Assembly (NCBI RefSeq): GCF_003614435.1
Contig: NZ_CP025546.1
Location: 1,674,001-1,738,000 of the forward strand
Length of the DNA stretch: 64,000 nucleotides
Direction of reading: 5' to 3'
Origin: Mycobacterium paragordonae
GTDB lineage: Bacteria > Actinomycetota > Actinomycetes > Mycobacteriales > Mycobacteriaceae
Positions 31,961-41,224 of this stretch are shown piece by piece. The notes under the pieces were generated by a model that saw nothing but the letters and a program-made list of their open reading frames with translations, had not been told where the DNA came from and did no database searches. The position numbers were made by a program, and so were the translations under genes. The number at the start of each line of letters is the position of its first letter. The stretch's first letter is position 1.

Positions 31961-33706
31961 TCAGCTGCGTACCTCGACGTCGTCAACTCTGGTGACGTCC
32001 TTATCGCCCGGGCCATGCGCCCGCCCGATGTGCGCTTCGTCACGCATACGCTTGACCATGTGCGGATAGTGCAGCTCGAAAGCCGGCCGCTCCGAACGGA
32101 TCCGCGGCAACTCGGTGAAGTTGTGCCGCGGCGGCGGGCAGCTGGTCGCCCACTCCAGCGAGTTCCCGTAACCCCACGGGTCGTCGACGGTCACCACCTC
32201 GCCGTAACGCCAGCTCTTGAAGACGTTCCACACGAACGGGAACATCGACAGGCCCAGGATCAGGGCCCCGACGGTCGACACGATGTTCAATGTCTGGAAG
32301 TTGTCGGTCGGCAGATAGTCGGCGTAGCGGCGCGGCATGCCCGCGTCGCCCAGCCAGTGCTGCACCAGGAACGTGGTGTGAAAGCCGATGAACGTCAACC
32401 AGAAGTGCAGCTTGCCCAGGCGCTCGTCGAGCAGCCGCCCGGTCATTTTCGGGAACCAGAAGTAGACGCCGGCGTAGGTGGCGAACACGATGGTGCCGAA
32501 CAGCACGTAGTGAAAGTGGGCGACCACGAAATAGGAGTCCGTCACGTGGAAGTCCAGTGGCGGGCTGGCCAGCATCACACCGGTCACACCACCCAGCAGA
32601 AAGGTGAGCAAGAAGCCGATCGAGAACAGCATTGGCGTCTCGAAAGTCAACTGGCCCTTCCACATCGTGCCGATCCAGTTGAAGAACTTGATTCCGGTCG
32701 GGACCGCGATCAGGTATGTCATGAATGAGAAGAACGGCAGCAGAACGGCACCCGTGGCGAACATGTGGTGTGCCCACACCGCGACCGACAAGCCGCCGAT
32801 CGACAGCGTCGCGTAAACCAGCGTGGTGTAACCGAAGACCGGCTTGCGGGAGAACACCGGAAAGATCTCGGTGACGATGCCGAAGAACGGCAGAGCCACG
32901 ATGTAGACCTCCGGGTGGCCGAAGAACCAGAACACGTGCTGCCACAACAGCACTCCGCCGTTGGCCGGGTCGTAGATGTGAGCGCCCAGGTGGCGGTCGG
33001 CGGCCAGCCCGAAAAGGGCGGCGGTCAGCAGCGGGAAGGCGATCAGCACCAGCACCGACGTCACCAGGATGTTCCAGGTGAAGATTGGCATTCGGAACAT
33101 CGTCATGCCGGGTGCGCGCATGCATACCACGGTGGTGATCATGTTGACCGCGCCGAGGATGGTGCCCAGACCGGCGATGATCAGGCCGGTGATCCACAGA
33201 TCGCCACCGGCACCGGGAGAGTGGACGGCGTCGCTGAGCGGGGTGTAGGCAGTCCAGCCGAACTCGGCCGCGCCGCCGGGAGTGATGAAGCCCGCAAGCA
33301 CGATCAGCCCGCCGAACAGGAACAGCCAGAACGAGAGGGCGTTGAGCCGCGGGAAAGCCACATCGGGTGCGCCGATCTGCAGCGGCAACACCAGGTTGGC
33401 GAAGCCGAACACGATCGGGGTGGCATACAGCAGCAGCATGATCGTGCCGTGCATGGTGAAGAGCTGGTTGTACTGCTCGTTCGACAGGAACTGCAGGCCG
33501 GGTGCGGCCAGCTCGGTGCGCATCAGCAGCGCCAGCAGTCCGCCGATGAAGAACATCGTGAAGCAGGTGACGACGTACATGATGCCGATCAGCTTGTGGT
33601 CGGTGGTGGTGATCAGCTTGTAGACCAGATTGCCGGTGGGGCCGAGCCGGGCCGGGAAGGGACGACGTGCGGTGAGCTGGGCAGCCTGGGGCTCCGCGAT
33701 CGACAT
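31961..33706 (-). CDS. ctaD: Cytochrome c oxidase subunit I
   Basis: 581 residues, twelve membrane helices. Heme a/a3 and CuB ligands are in place: [29 protein letters not shown] (His-Tyr pair), AVWAHHMFA and [11 protein letters not shown]. It is the catalytic subunit of the aa3 oxidase that reduces O2 and pumps protons in the inner membrane. The ATG at 33706 matches known CtaD starts better than one eleven codons upstream. In M. tuberculosis ctaD lies beside serB2; here it lies alone between a KAS-like gene and a DsbA-like gene, so this may be a second copy. Confidence 0.95.
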   Translation of the reverse strand: MSIAEPQAAQLTARRPFPARLGPTGNLVYKLITTTDHKLIGIMYVVTCFTMFFIGGLLALLMRTELAAPGLQFLSNEQYNQLFTMHGTIMLLLYATPIVFGFANLVLPLQIGAPDVAFPRLNALSFWLFLFGGLIVLAGFITPGGAAEFGWTAYTPLSDAVHSPGAGGDLWITGLIIAGLGTILGAVNMITTVVCMRAPGMTMFRMPIFTWNILVTSVLVLIAFPLLTAALFGLAADRHLGAHIYDPANGGVLLWQHVFWFFGHPEVYIVALPFFGIVTEIFPVFSRKPVFGYTTLVYATLSIGGLSVAVWAHHMFATGAVLLPFFSFMTYLIAVPTGIKFFNWIGTMWKGQLTFETPMLFSIGFLLTFLLGGVTGVMLASPPLDFHVTDSYFVVAHFHYVLFGTIVFATYAGVYFWFPKMTGRLLDERLGKLHFWLTFIGFHTTFLVQHWLGDAGMPRRYADYLPTDNFQTLNIVSTVGALILGLSMFPFVWNVFKSWRYGEVVTVDDPWGYGNSLEWATSCPPPRHNFTELPRIRSERPAFELHYPHMVKRMRDEAHIGRAHGPGDKDVTRVDDVEVRS

Positions 33707-33786
33707 GGCGGTGCGGATTTCCTGCTTTTGCCACTTCAAACATCGCCGGCGTGTTTGAACGCGAACGTAGTGGTTAGGCGGTTCGG

Positions 33787-34380
33787 GTGACTGCCATCGA
33801 TCTCTACCTCGACCCGGTATGCCCGTTCTCCTGGGTGACCTCCCGCTGGCTGCTGGACGCGGCGGACAAGACCGGACGGCCGGTCGTGCTCCGGCAGATG
33901 AGCCTGGCGGTTCTCAACGAAGGCGAGGACGCGGACGAGGCGCATCAGCGCATGTTCGAACGGTCACGACGTTTGGGACGCCTGTTCGCCGCGGTCACCG
34001 ACCGGCACGGCCCGGAGGCTTTCGCCCGCCTCTACGAGCCGATCGGCACCCGTCTGCATGTCGAGAAAGAAGAGGTCACGCCCGGTTTCGTCGCCGATGT
34101 GCTGAGCGATCTGGGACTCGAAGACTCACTGTCGAATGCCTTGGATGAGAACAAATACGACTCCAAATACGACGAGGCGGTCCGGCGGGCGCACGCGGCG
34201 AGCCAGGACGCCCTGGGCGACGAGGCCGGCAGCCCGATCATTGCGATCGACGGCCGCGCTTTCTTCGGCCCCGTCCTGACCGATCTGCCCGAACCTGACG
34301 ACCGCGTCGTGCTGCTGGACGCGGTCGTCAGCGCCGCCGGCGTCCCTGCGTTCGCCGTCCTGCAGCGCCCGCACGGATAG
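33787..34380 (+). CDS. DsbA-like thioredoxin-fold protein (Rv2466c-like)
   Basis: 197 residues. The DsbA fold is evident from [20 protein letters not shown] near the start and [18 protein letters not shown] near the end, resembling Rv2466c, a mycothiol-dependent reductase. Here the active site is CPFS: the second Cys of the usual CPWC is replaced by Ser. A monothiol, glutaredoxin- or transferase-like mechanism is more likely than dithiol exchange. There is no signal peptide, so it is cytosolic. GTG start. It is divergent from ctaD with a gap of 80 bases. Confidence 0.87.
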   Translation: MTAIDLYLDPVCPFSWVTSRWLLDAADKTGRPVVLRQMSLAVLNEGEDADEAHQRMFERSRRLGRLFAAVTDRHGPEAFARLYEPIGTRLHVEKEEVTPGFVADVLSDLGLEDSLSNALDENKYDSKYDEAVRRAHAASQDALGDEAGSPIIAIDGRAFFGPVLTDLPEPDDRVVLLDAVVSAAGVPAFAVLQRPHG

Positions 34381-34446
34381 ACACACCGGGTTGGGCATCC
34401 ACCAAGTCTTGCCCTAGACCCCAACCTGACACCTATTATTCGTCGG

Positions 34447-35796
34447 GTGTTCACCGGCGAACTGCGCGGAGCGCAGTGGCGATCCCAGGCGACCCGCCTG
34501 TGGGCGCCGACCGCCGTCGCGCTCATCGCCGCCGTGGTGATCGGACTGCAGGTCACGGCCAGCGGCGCCGGGTTCGTGGGTCCGCTGCGCAGCCTGGCCG
34601 GAGACTACTTCGGCACACCTACATCGGCCACCGTGCCGTGGGTGGGCCTTGGTGTGGCGATGGTCGGGCTGTCTGCCCGGTACCGGGTCTGGTCGTTGTC
34701 GGTGGCGGCGGCGCTCGATATTGTTTTCGCGGCGGTGCGGGTGGCGCGCGGGGGCGCGTTGACGCTCGGCAACGGTCCGCTGATCGTGCTGACCGGTTTG
34801 GCGGTGCTGGTCGTGTGGCGGCGCTGGGCCAGAGCTGAACAGTCCACGGCGTTGCGGGGAGTCGCGTTCGGTCTGCTGCTCATCATCGCCACCAAAGTCG
34901 GCGACAGCTGGTTGCGCATCACCGCGATTCTGCGACCGGTGGTGATGGACGAGTACGCGCTGTTGGCCGATCATGCCCTCGCGCAACCGTCGTGGCTGCT
35001 GGGCCGGCTCCTGCATCTGGGTGGTCCGGTTTTCAACGCAGCGCTGCACTGGGTGTACATCGAATTGCCGGTCGCGGCAATGGTGGTCGCGATCTATCAG
35101 CTGCGCAACGTCAGCATCGGCGGCTGGCCGCGGCACTTCCTGATACCGACATTCCTGGTGCTCGGCCTGATCGGGCCGCTGATCTACGTGTTCTTCCCGT
35201 TGGTGGGACCGGATTTCGCGTTCGGAAGCGCGGGCCGGGGATTCGAAGTCGGTGACTTCTGGCCGCACGCCGTGCCGCGGATCAACCTGTCGCCCAGGGC
35301 GATTGCGTTTGACGGGTCGACGCCGCGCAACTGCATGCCGTCAATGCACACCGCGTGGGCGCTGGCGGTGTTTTTGCACTCGCGTGGGGGACCACGGTGG
35401 CTGCGGATGGGCGGCGCGCTGTGGCTGGTCTGCACCGTCGCCGCCACCCTTGGCTTCGGGTACCACTATGGCGTCGATCTGCTGGCGGGCGGCGTGCTGT
35501 GCCTGACGGTGGAATCGGCGCTGCGGGAACCGGTGCGCGACCGGATCGGGTGGCGAATCGGCATGACGGCGTTCGGCGCCGCATTCCTGGCCGCGCTCTT
35601 GGTGTGTTGCCGCTACTTCGCGGAGGAGATGGCACGCTTCGCGGTGCCGTTCGGCCTACTCATCATCGGGGCGCTGGTGGCGTTCAGCGCCGCGTTTTAT
35701 GCGACGTACTTCGCCCGGCCGGCCCGACCGGCGAAGGACAGGAGCCTGCCGGTACCCGGCGTCTTCGTCGGTCAGGGTTCGTCGGCCGTGTCCTGA
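34447..35796 (+). CDS. PAP2-superfamily integral membrane protein
   Basis: 449 residues with about ten membrane helices. The phosphatase motifs lie in the second half: NCMPSMHTAWAL and TLGFGYHYGVDLLAGG, as in PAP2/inositol-phosphoceramide-synthase-like enzymes. It probably removes or transfers a phospho-group on a membrane lipid at the outer side of the inner membrane; the substrate is unknown. GTG start. The last 25 bases overlap the convergent TetR gene. Confidence 0.83.
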   Translation: MFTGELRGAQWRSQATRLWAPTAVALIAAVVIGLQVTASGAGFVGPLRSLAGDYFGTPTSATVPWVGLGVAMVGLSARYRVWSLSVAAALDIVFAAVRVARGGALTLGNGPLIVLTGLAVLVVWRRWARAEQSTALRGVAFGLLLIIATKVGDSWLRITAILRPVVMDEYALLADHALAQPSWLLGRLLHLGGPVFNAALHWVYIELPVAAMVVAIYQLRNVSIGGWPRHFLIPTFLVLGLIGPLIYVFFPLVGPDFAFGSAGRGFEVGDFWPHAVPRINLSPRAIAFDGSTPRNCMPSMHTAWALAVFLHSRGGPRWLRMGGALWLVCTVAATLGFGYHYGVDLLAGGVLCLTVESALREPVRDRIGWRIGMTAFGAAFLAALLVCCRYFAEEMARFAVPFGLLIIGALVAFSAAFYATYFARPARPAKDRSLPVPGVFVGQGSSAVS

Positions 35797-36398
35797 TGAA
35801 CCGCGGCGATGCCGTTGATGATTCCGGCGAGTAGCCGGTCGAGGTGTGGGCCGTCGTCGAACGCCCGCTGGCCGGCGACCAGCCGCATGAACAAGCCGCT
35901 GACGAAATTCAAAGTGGCAGAGACCTGTTCGTCGACGGTCGCCGGGTCGAGGTCCCGCCCAGGTTGGGACCGGATCACGATGTCGCGCTGCACCTGCGCG
36001 AACAGCGCGATGTTCTCGTCGAACACCGTCGCCAGGTCGGGATCCCGGTTGGCTTGGAGGATGAGCTCGAAGCGGGCCTTAGTGCGGCTGAGGCGAGGCT
36101 CCTGCGCCGAGAGCATGATCAGCGCCGCCAGGGGCGAAATGCCGCCCTCGTCGTCCCCACGAGGCTCCAGCACCGCAGACAGATCGGCGAGGTCCAACTC
36201 GCACACGCGTCGCGTCGTCGCCAGTAGCAGCGATGCGCGGGTGCGGAAGTAGAACGACGTGCTGCCGGCGGGAAGGCCGGCCCGTTGGTCGACCTTCGGG
36301 TGACTCAGGCCCTTGGCTCCCTCGAGGGCGAGCAGCTGGATCGCCGTGTCGCACAACAACCTGCGGCGTTCGTCGGCATTGGCTTTGCGTCGAGTCAC
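35772..36398 (-). CDS. TetR-family transcriptional regulator
   Basis: 208 residues. DNA-binding domain: RRRLLCDTAIQLLALEGAKG, LSHPKVDQRAGLPAGSTSFY and FRTRASLLLATTRR. The C-terminal part is helical. It is divergent from the NTF2-like/enoyl-CoA hydratase operon, with a perfect palindrome between them, so it probably represses that operon in response to an acyl-CoA or a related compound. Confidence 0.9.
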   Translation of the reverse strand: MTRRKANADERRRLLCDTAIQLLALEGAKGLSHPKVDQRAGLPAGSTSFYFRTRASLLLATTRRVCELDLADLSAVLEPRGDDEGGISPLAALIMLSAQEPRLSRTKARFELILQANRDPDLATVFDENIALFAQVQRDIVIRSQPGRDLDPATVDEQVSATLNFVSGLFMRLVAGQRAFDDGPHLDRLLAGIINGIAAVHQDTADEP

Positions 36399-36431
36399 GA
36401 TGGCCGGATCATACCGCTATTGCGCCTTTAT

Positions 36432-36447
36432 CTCTAAGACTTTAGAG
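36432..36447. promoter_or_regulatory. Perfect palindrome, probable TetR operator
   Basis: CTCTAA-GACT-TTAGAG, 13 bases before the ATG of the NTF2-like gene and 34 bases from the TetR start. Confidence 0.6.
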
Positions 36448-36459
36448 TTCTGCCCTATC

Positions 36460-36897
36460 ATGAGCGATCTATCACGAATCAGCGACGAACTCGAGATTTC
36501 CGCTCTGCTGCACCGCTACGCGCGTGCGGTCGACAGCAATGACTGGGAGCTGTATCGGGCCCTTTTCACCGACGACGCGGTCATCGACTACACCTCGGCC
36601 GGGGCGATCGCCGGTCCGCGGGACGAGGTGATCGACTGGCTCGGCAAGGGTTTCGCGACGATTCCGTGGACCATGCACTACATCACCAACATCGAAGCCG
36701 ACATCGACGGCGACACCGCCCGGGTCCGGGCGATGTTCTACAACCCGATGCACCTGCCCGGCATGGCCGAAATGAGTTCCTGCGGGGGCTATTACCACCA
36801 CGAACTGATCCGGACCGAAGACGGCTGGCGCAGCCGCAAGCTACGCGAGGAGAACGTGTGGTTTGCCAATGCGCCTGGACAACAGGGACATTCATGA
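36460..36897 (+). CDS. NTF2/SnoaL-like protein
   Basis: 145 residues with the SnoaL-like cone fold: ISALLHRYARAVDSNDWELY, RALFTDDAVIDYTSAGAI, PWTMHYITNIEADIDGD and a C-terminal SCGGYYHHELIRTEDGWRSR. Such proteins act as hydratases, isomerases or binding proteins in steroid, fatty-acid or polyketide breakdown. It overlaps the enoyl-CoA hydratase start by four bases (ATGA), so the two are cotranscribed and probably work on the same pathway. The ATG at 36460 is chosen; longer frames run through the operator. Confidence 0.85.
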   Translation: MSDLSRISDELEISALLHRYARAVDSNDWELYRALFTDDAVIDYTSAGAIAGPRDEVIDWLGKGFATIPWTMHYITNIEADIDGDTARVRAMFYNPMHLPGMAEMSSCGGYYHHELIRTEDGWRSRKLREENVWFANAPGQQGHS

Positions 36898-37724
36898 GCC
36901 AGGCGCAAACACCACCAGCACCCCGACCGCCCGAGGGCGACTGGCTCGGAACACCGTTCCTGCGGTTCACCCGCGAGGGCGCATTCGGAGTCTGCACCCT
37001 GGACCGACCGGAAGCGCGCAACGCGATGACGCCGGCGATGTACTTCGGCATCAAGTACGCGGTGAATCATGTCGGCAGCGACCCCGATCTGGCGGGGTTG
37101 CTCATCACCGGCACCGGAGACGTCTTCGCGCCCGGCGGTGACATGGGCGGGGGCGGTGCCGACAACTGGCTGACTTTCGGCGCGGCGCTCGGCATGGACG
37201 CCCTGCCCTTCGACACCCTGCGCCAATCCGCCAAGCCGGTGGTCGCCGCGGTCAACGGGCTCTGCCAGGGCGGGGGACTGCAAATCGCGCTGTGCGCCGA
37301 CATGGCCGTCGTCAGCGACCGCGCCACCTTCCGGGTGCCCGAGCTCTACCGCGGCATCGGCGACACCTACTACAGCCAGATGCTGGCCCGGCTGATCGGC
37401 CCGGTCCGCACCCGCGACCTGATGTTCACCGGACGCACCCTCTCGGCGCCGGAGGCGCTGGATTGGGGGATGGTGGCGCGCGTCGTCCCGCACGACGAGT
37501 TGGCCGGGGCGGCAAGGGAAGTGCTTGCGCAGTGCTGCCGGACCGCTCCGGGCGCCCGCACGGTGATCAAGTCCAGCCTGGACAACTACCTCGGCCTGTA
37601 CGACCGGATCGGCATGCAGTCCAGTCTCGGCGCCCCAGAATCGATCGAAGGCTTCATGGCTTTCAAGGAACGCCGATCGCCCAGCTGGGTGCACCCCTCA
37701 TTGAGAATCGAGGGGCGGCTCTAG
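36894..37724 (+). CDS. Enoyl-CoA hydratase/isomerase family protein
   Basis: 276 residues, crotonase fold. The oxyanion-hole segments are LITGTGDVFAPGGDMGG and VNGLCQGGGLQIALCADMA. RVPELYRGIG carries one candidate catalytic Glu. It hydrates or isomerises an enoyl-CoA in fatty-acid or sterol side-chain breakdown; the substrate is unknown. It is translationally coupled to the NTF2-like gene. The 3' end overlaps the amine-oxidase gene by 27 bases in convergent orientation. Confidence 0.9.
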   Translation: MSQAQTPPAPRPPEGDWLGTPFLRFTREGAFGVCTLDRPEARNAMTPAMYFGIKYAVNHVGSDPDLAGLLITGTGDVFAPGGDMGGGGADNWLTFGAALGMDALPFDTLRQSAKPVVAAVNGLCQGGGLQIALCADMAVVSDRATFRVPELYRGIGDTYYSQMLARLIGPVRTRDLMFTGRTLSAPEALDWGMVARVVPHDELAGAAREVLAQCCRTAPGARTVIKSSLDNYLGLYDRIGMQSSLGAPESIEGFMAFKERRSPSWVHPSLRIEGRL

Positions 37725-39005
37725 CGCAGCGATCACTTCGGCGGCGGCCCGCCGGCCGGCTTCGATCGCCCCGTCCAGATACCCCGGATGCTCACTGGCC
37801 GTTTCCGATCCACCCCAATGGATATCGCCGACGGGCACGCACGGCATCGGCACGAATCCCTCGGTGGTGCCCGGTTCGGGCAGTGCCACATAGCCACCCC
37901 CGACGTATTCATCGCAGTGCCAGGACTTCTCCTGCCAGTCGACCGGCTGCAGGACTTCGGCGCCGATGTGGGCCACCAGCGGCGCCAGCACGGCGTCCCG
38001 CCGCGCTCCGGCGTCCAGCGCGGACAGCTCTCTTGCATCGGGACCCCCCACCAGGACACACAGATGGCCGGGGCCTCTGGGCGCCGTGGTGTCGAAAACC
38101 GCGCTGCCAGGGTTGCCCAGTACGAGGAACTCCCCACCGCCGCGGTCCCGCCAGAACGGCCGGCGATACACGAAGACTGCCTTGTACACCGATCCCATAT
38201 AGGTGTTTCGTTGCAGTGCAACATAATTGACGGGTAGCTCGGGGTCGAACGCGATCCGGGCAGCCACCGGCGGGGGCGCCGTGACGATCACCTTGTCGGC
38301 CCGCACGTCGTCCGAAGCCGTTTTCACCACCACCCGGTCGGCACGGGTGATTGAGGTGACCCGCTGACCCGTACGCACCCGCGGGCCAAGCTCCGCGGCC
38401 AGCCGCTCCGCCAGCGCCCCGGCGCTCTCGACCAGTAATGACTCCTGGGCGCCGCCTTTGGTCCCGAGGATTGTCGACAGACCACCCTGGTGGCGGATCA
38501 TGTCCGCGGCGGCATGCACCGATAGCCGATCCAGATCGCCGGTCCACGAGATGAGAGCGACCACCTCCAGCAGTCGCCGGGCGGTGCGACCCGGCACTCT
38601 GCGCAGCCACCGGTCGAGCGTCGACGCATTCCACTTGGCCGGTGTTCCGACTCGTGCCAGTACGCCGAACCCTGCCATCGCCAAGGCGACGACCAGCATC
38701 GACGGCCCCATCGCTGAGACCCGGCGTGGACCGTCGATCACCGTGGGCAGGGCGCCGGTATGCATGGGGAACATGGTCACGCCGAGTTCGGTAGCCAAAT
38801 CCTTGACACGGTCGTGGTCGTGGCCGATCCACTGCCCGCCGAGGTCGAAGCACGACCCCAGCGTGCTGGTCTGGCCGAGTACGCGCCCACCCACCCGATC
38901 GGCCGCCTCGAGGACGATCACGTCGACGCCCGCGCGGTGTAGCTCGCGCGCTGCCGTCAGTCCCGACAGGCCGGCGCCCACTACCGCAACCGTTGAGTTA
39001 GGCAC
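37698..39005 (-). CDS. Flavin-containing amine oxidase family protein
   Basis: 435 residues. FAD-binding Rossmann motif VAVVGAGLSGLTAARELHRA at the start, then VLEAADRVGGRV and DLGGQWIG. The C-terminal FAD motif is IHWGGSETASEHPGYLDGAI. It resembles monoamine oxidases, which oxidise amines to imines with release of H2O2. The substrate is unknown. GTG start. Its promoter carries the operator also found upstream of the TetR gene, so it is probably controlled by that regulator. Confidence 0.9.
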   Translation of the reverse strand: MPNSTVAVVGAGLSGLTAARELHRAGVDVIVLEAADRVGGRVLGQTSTLGSCFDLGGQWIGHDHDRVKDLATELGVTMFPMHTGALPTVIDGPRRVSAMGPSMLVVALAMAGFGVLARVGTPAKWNASTLDRWLRRVPGRTARRLLEVVALISWTGDLDRLSVHAAADMIRHQGGLSTILGTKGGAQESLLVESAGALAERLAAELGPRVRTGQRVTSITRADRVVVKTASDDVRADKVIVTAPPPVAARIAFDPELPVNYVALQRNTYMGSVYKAVFVYRRPFWRDRGGGEFLVLGNPGSAVFDTTAPRGPGHLCVLVGGPDARELSALDAGARRDAVLAPLVAHIGAEVLQPVDWQEKSWHCDEYVGGGYVALPEPGTTEGFVPMPCVPVGDIHWGGSETASEHPGYLDGAIEAGRRAAAEVIAALEPPLDSQ

Positions 39006-39027
39006 TGTGTGTCTCCCGTCCTAATAA

Positions 39028-39045
39028 GTCGGTCAACCGACCGAA
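39028..39045. promoter_or_regulatory. Operator copy 1, upstream of the amine-oxidase gene
   Basis: GTCGGTCAACCGACCGAA; GTCGGT-CA-ACCGAC is a perfect inverted repeat. It nearly repeats 39725-39742. Confidence 0.65.
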
Positions 39046-39083
39046 TTAGTAAGCCACAGGCACCGCACACCGCGCAACACGTA

Positions 39084-39701
39084 TCAACGCGCCCTCTTGA
39101 CCGGTTGCGGGTCGGCGAACATGACCAGCATGTCCACGGCATGATCGAGATCGTGGCGTGCGCGAGCGGCGTCGGTGCTGGCGACGTACTGCACGATCAG
39201 GCCGTCCAGCACCGCCAGAGCCAACCGGCCGAGCGTCGGGAAGTCCACGGCGCACCGTTCGCCGGCGGCTCGCGCCGCCTGCTCGCACAGCGTGCTGACC
39301 AGGTCGGTGTACCGGTCGTACTGCAACTGGGCCAGTCCGCCCGCGCCTTCGGTGCGCACGGAATACATGGCCAGTTCATACTGCATGACCTGCAGTCCGA
39401 TCTCACGCTCCACCAACTTGGTCCAGAACCCCGTCATGCCCTGCCGCAGCGCGTGCGCAACACCGCGGTCGGGCTGCAGGCCGGGCCGCACCGCCGCCAC
39501 CACCTCGTCGATGACCGCCGAGATGACCGCCCGCAGCAATCGGTCCTTCGTCGGAAAGACGTAGTGCAGCGTGCCGAGTGGAATCCCGGCCTCGGCTGCC
39601 ACCGCGCGCAACGTCGTGCCCGGAACCCCGACGTCGCTCAGTACCCGGACTGCGGCGGTGACGATCTCCTCGTGACGTTGCTCCGCCCGCACGTATGCCA
39701 T
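39084..39701 (-). CDS. TetR-family transcriptional regulator
   Basis: 205 residues. Helix-turn-helix: RHEEIVTAAVRVLSDVGVPG, TTLRAVAAEAGIPLGTLHYV and FPTKDRLLRAVIS. The helical C-terminal domain should bind a ligand. The same 18-bp operator lies on both sides of the gene, upstream of itself and the WS/DGAT gene and upstream of the amine oxidase. It therefore probably controls all three units. Confidence 0.92.
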   Translation of the reverse strand: MAYVRAEQRHEEIVTAAVRVLSDVGVPGTTLRAVAAEAGIPLGTLHYVFPTKDRLLRAVISAVIDEVVAAVRPGLQPDRGVAHALRQGMTGFWTKLVEREIGLQVMQYELAMYSVRTEGAGGLAQLQYDRYTDLVSTLCEQAARAAGERCAVDFPTLGRLALAVLDGLIVQYVASTDAARARHDLDHAVDMLVMFADPQPVKRAR

Positions 39702-39724
39702 TGGTGGCTCCTTCGGGATCGATA

Positions 39725-39742
39725 GTCGGACAACCGACCGAA
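39725..39742. promoter_or_regulatory. Operator copy 2, between TetR and the WS/DGAT gene
   Basis: GTCGGACAACCGACCGAA: one base different from the copy at 39028. Confidence 0.65.
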
Positions 39743-39799
39743 GTGTACGGCGGTGAGCGGGGTCTGGCGCCCAACCCCGCGACGGGGTGGAATAGGCGT

Positions 39800-41224
39800 G
39801 TGAAGCGACTCAACGGTGTGGACGCCCTGATGCTGTACACCGAGACACCCGAGATTCACATGCACACGCTGAAGATAGGCATCCTCGACGTGTCAAAAAT
39901 GGAGCAGGACTTCAACTTTGAGCTGTTCCGCGAGGTCGGTTATCAGCGGCTCATGGCGCTGGAGCCACTGCGCTACCAGCTGCTGGACATTCCGCTGAAG
40001 TTGCACCATCCCATGTGGGTGGTGAACGAGGACATCGACCTCGACTATCACGTACGTCGCGCGCAGGTGCCGGCCCCCGGTGGACGCCGCGAGCTCGATG
40101 AATTGATCGGCCAGATCGCAAGCACCCCGTTGCGCCGCGATCACCCCCTGTGGGAGATGTACGTCGCCGAGGGGCTCGCCGGCAACCGGATCGCCATCAT
40201 CCACAAGGTCCACCACGTGTTGGCCGATGGAAAGGCCTCGGCGAACCAGATGGCCCAGGCCCTGTCGCCGCACCAGCCCGAGCCGCGGCGGTTGCCGCCT
40301 GAACTACCGACCCGCTCGCACCTGCTCAAGGAGGCCGCCAAGGATCACGCGGGCCTCATCCGAAAGCTGCCCCGTCTGGTCAACGAGACGGCGTCGGGAG
40401 TCTCCCGGGTGCGGCGCAGATCGAAGGAGCGCGGCGCGAACCCCGACCTCGCCCGCAATTTCGCCCCGCCGCCGTGCTTCATCAACCACCGAGTCACTCC
40501 CGGGCGCCGGTTCGCGACCGCACCGCTGGCGTTGGCCGACGTCAAGGAGACGAGCAAGCATCTCGGCGTCACGCTCAACGACGTCGTATTGGCCACGGTG
40601 GCCGGGGCGTTGCGCCGGCTGATGCTGCGCTACGACGGCCATGCCGACGTCCCGTTGATCGCCGGGGTGCCGGTGAGTTACAACCCGTCGCCAGACCGCC
40701 TGGACGGCAACGAGTTCACTTACATGACGCCCTCGCTGCCGGTGCATATCGAGGACGCGATGCAACGGGTGACGCTCACGGCGACGGCCACCAAGATCGC
40801 GAAGGAGAACCACCAGCTGCTCGGCCCGACCGTGCTGCCCGCCTGGATGTCCTACCTGCCGACGGCGTTGGCACCGCGCATCTTTCGCACCCAGGCCCGG
40901 CGGATGGAGTCGGGCAGCGTGATGAACCTGGTGGTGTCGAACGTGCCCGGGCCGCGCGAACGCGGCTGCATCGAAGGAGCGACGCTCACCGAGATCTATT
41001 CCGTCGGACCGATCGTGGCGGGCAGCGGCATGAACATCACCGTGTGGAGCTACGTCGACCAATTCGCCATCTCGGTGCTGACCGACGATCTCACCCTTGA
41101 CGATCCGCACGAGGCCACCGATGCGCTGATCGACGCTTTCCGTGAACTGCGCAGCGCCGCCGGACTTTCCGACGCTCTCACGCCGGTCGAGGCCGCCTTG
41201 CCGCTGGCCGCGGCGCTGGGTTGA
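39800..41224 (+). CDS. WS/DGAT family O-acyltransferase
   Basis: 474 residues from the GTG at 39800 (KRLNGVDALMLYTETPEIHM). The catalytic HHVLADG motif and the late VSNVPGPRERGCIEGATLTE and GSGMNITVWSYVDQFAISVL segments define the wax ester synthase/diacylglycerol acyltransferase family. It makes triacylglycerol or wax esters. It is less like Tgs1 than the 19587 gene. It overlaps the next gene by four bases. An operator shared with the amine oxidase lies upstream. Confidence 0.9.
   Translation: MKRLNGVDALMLYTETPEIHMHTLKIGILDVSKMEQDFNFELFREVGYQRLMALEPLRYQLLDIPLKLHHPMWVVNEDIDLDYHVRRAQVPAPGGRRELDELIGQIASTPLRRDHPLWEMYVAEGLAGNRIAIIHKVHHVLADGKASANQMAQALSPHQPEPRRLPPELPTRSHLLKEAAKDHAGLIRKLPRLVNETASGVSRVRRRSKERGANPDLARNFAPPPCFINHRVTPGRRFATAPLALADVKETSKHLGVTLNDVVLATVAGALRRLMLRYDGHADVPLIAGVPVSYNPSPDRLDGNEFTYMTPSLPVHIEDAMQRVTLTATATKIAKENHQLLGPTVLPAWMSYLPTALAPRIFRTQARRMESGSVMNLVVSNVPGPRERGCIEGATLTEIYSVGPIVAGSGMNITVWSYVDQFAISVLTDDLTLDDPHEATDALIDAFRELRSAAGLSDALTPVEAALPLAAALG

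Noticed and set aside
32040..33790. Long open frames overlapping ctaD in other frames and on the other strand
   Set aside because: Charge-rich nonsense sequences without homology; ctaD has all its ligands and full length.
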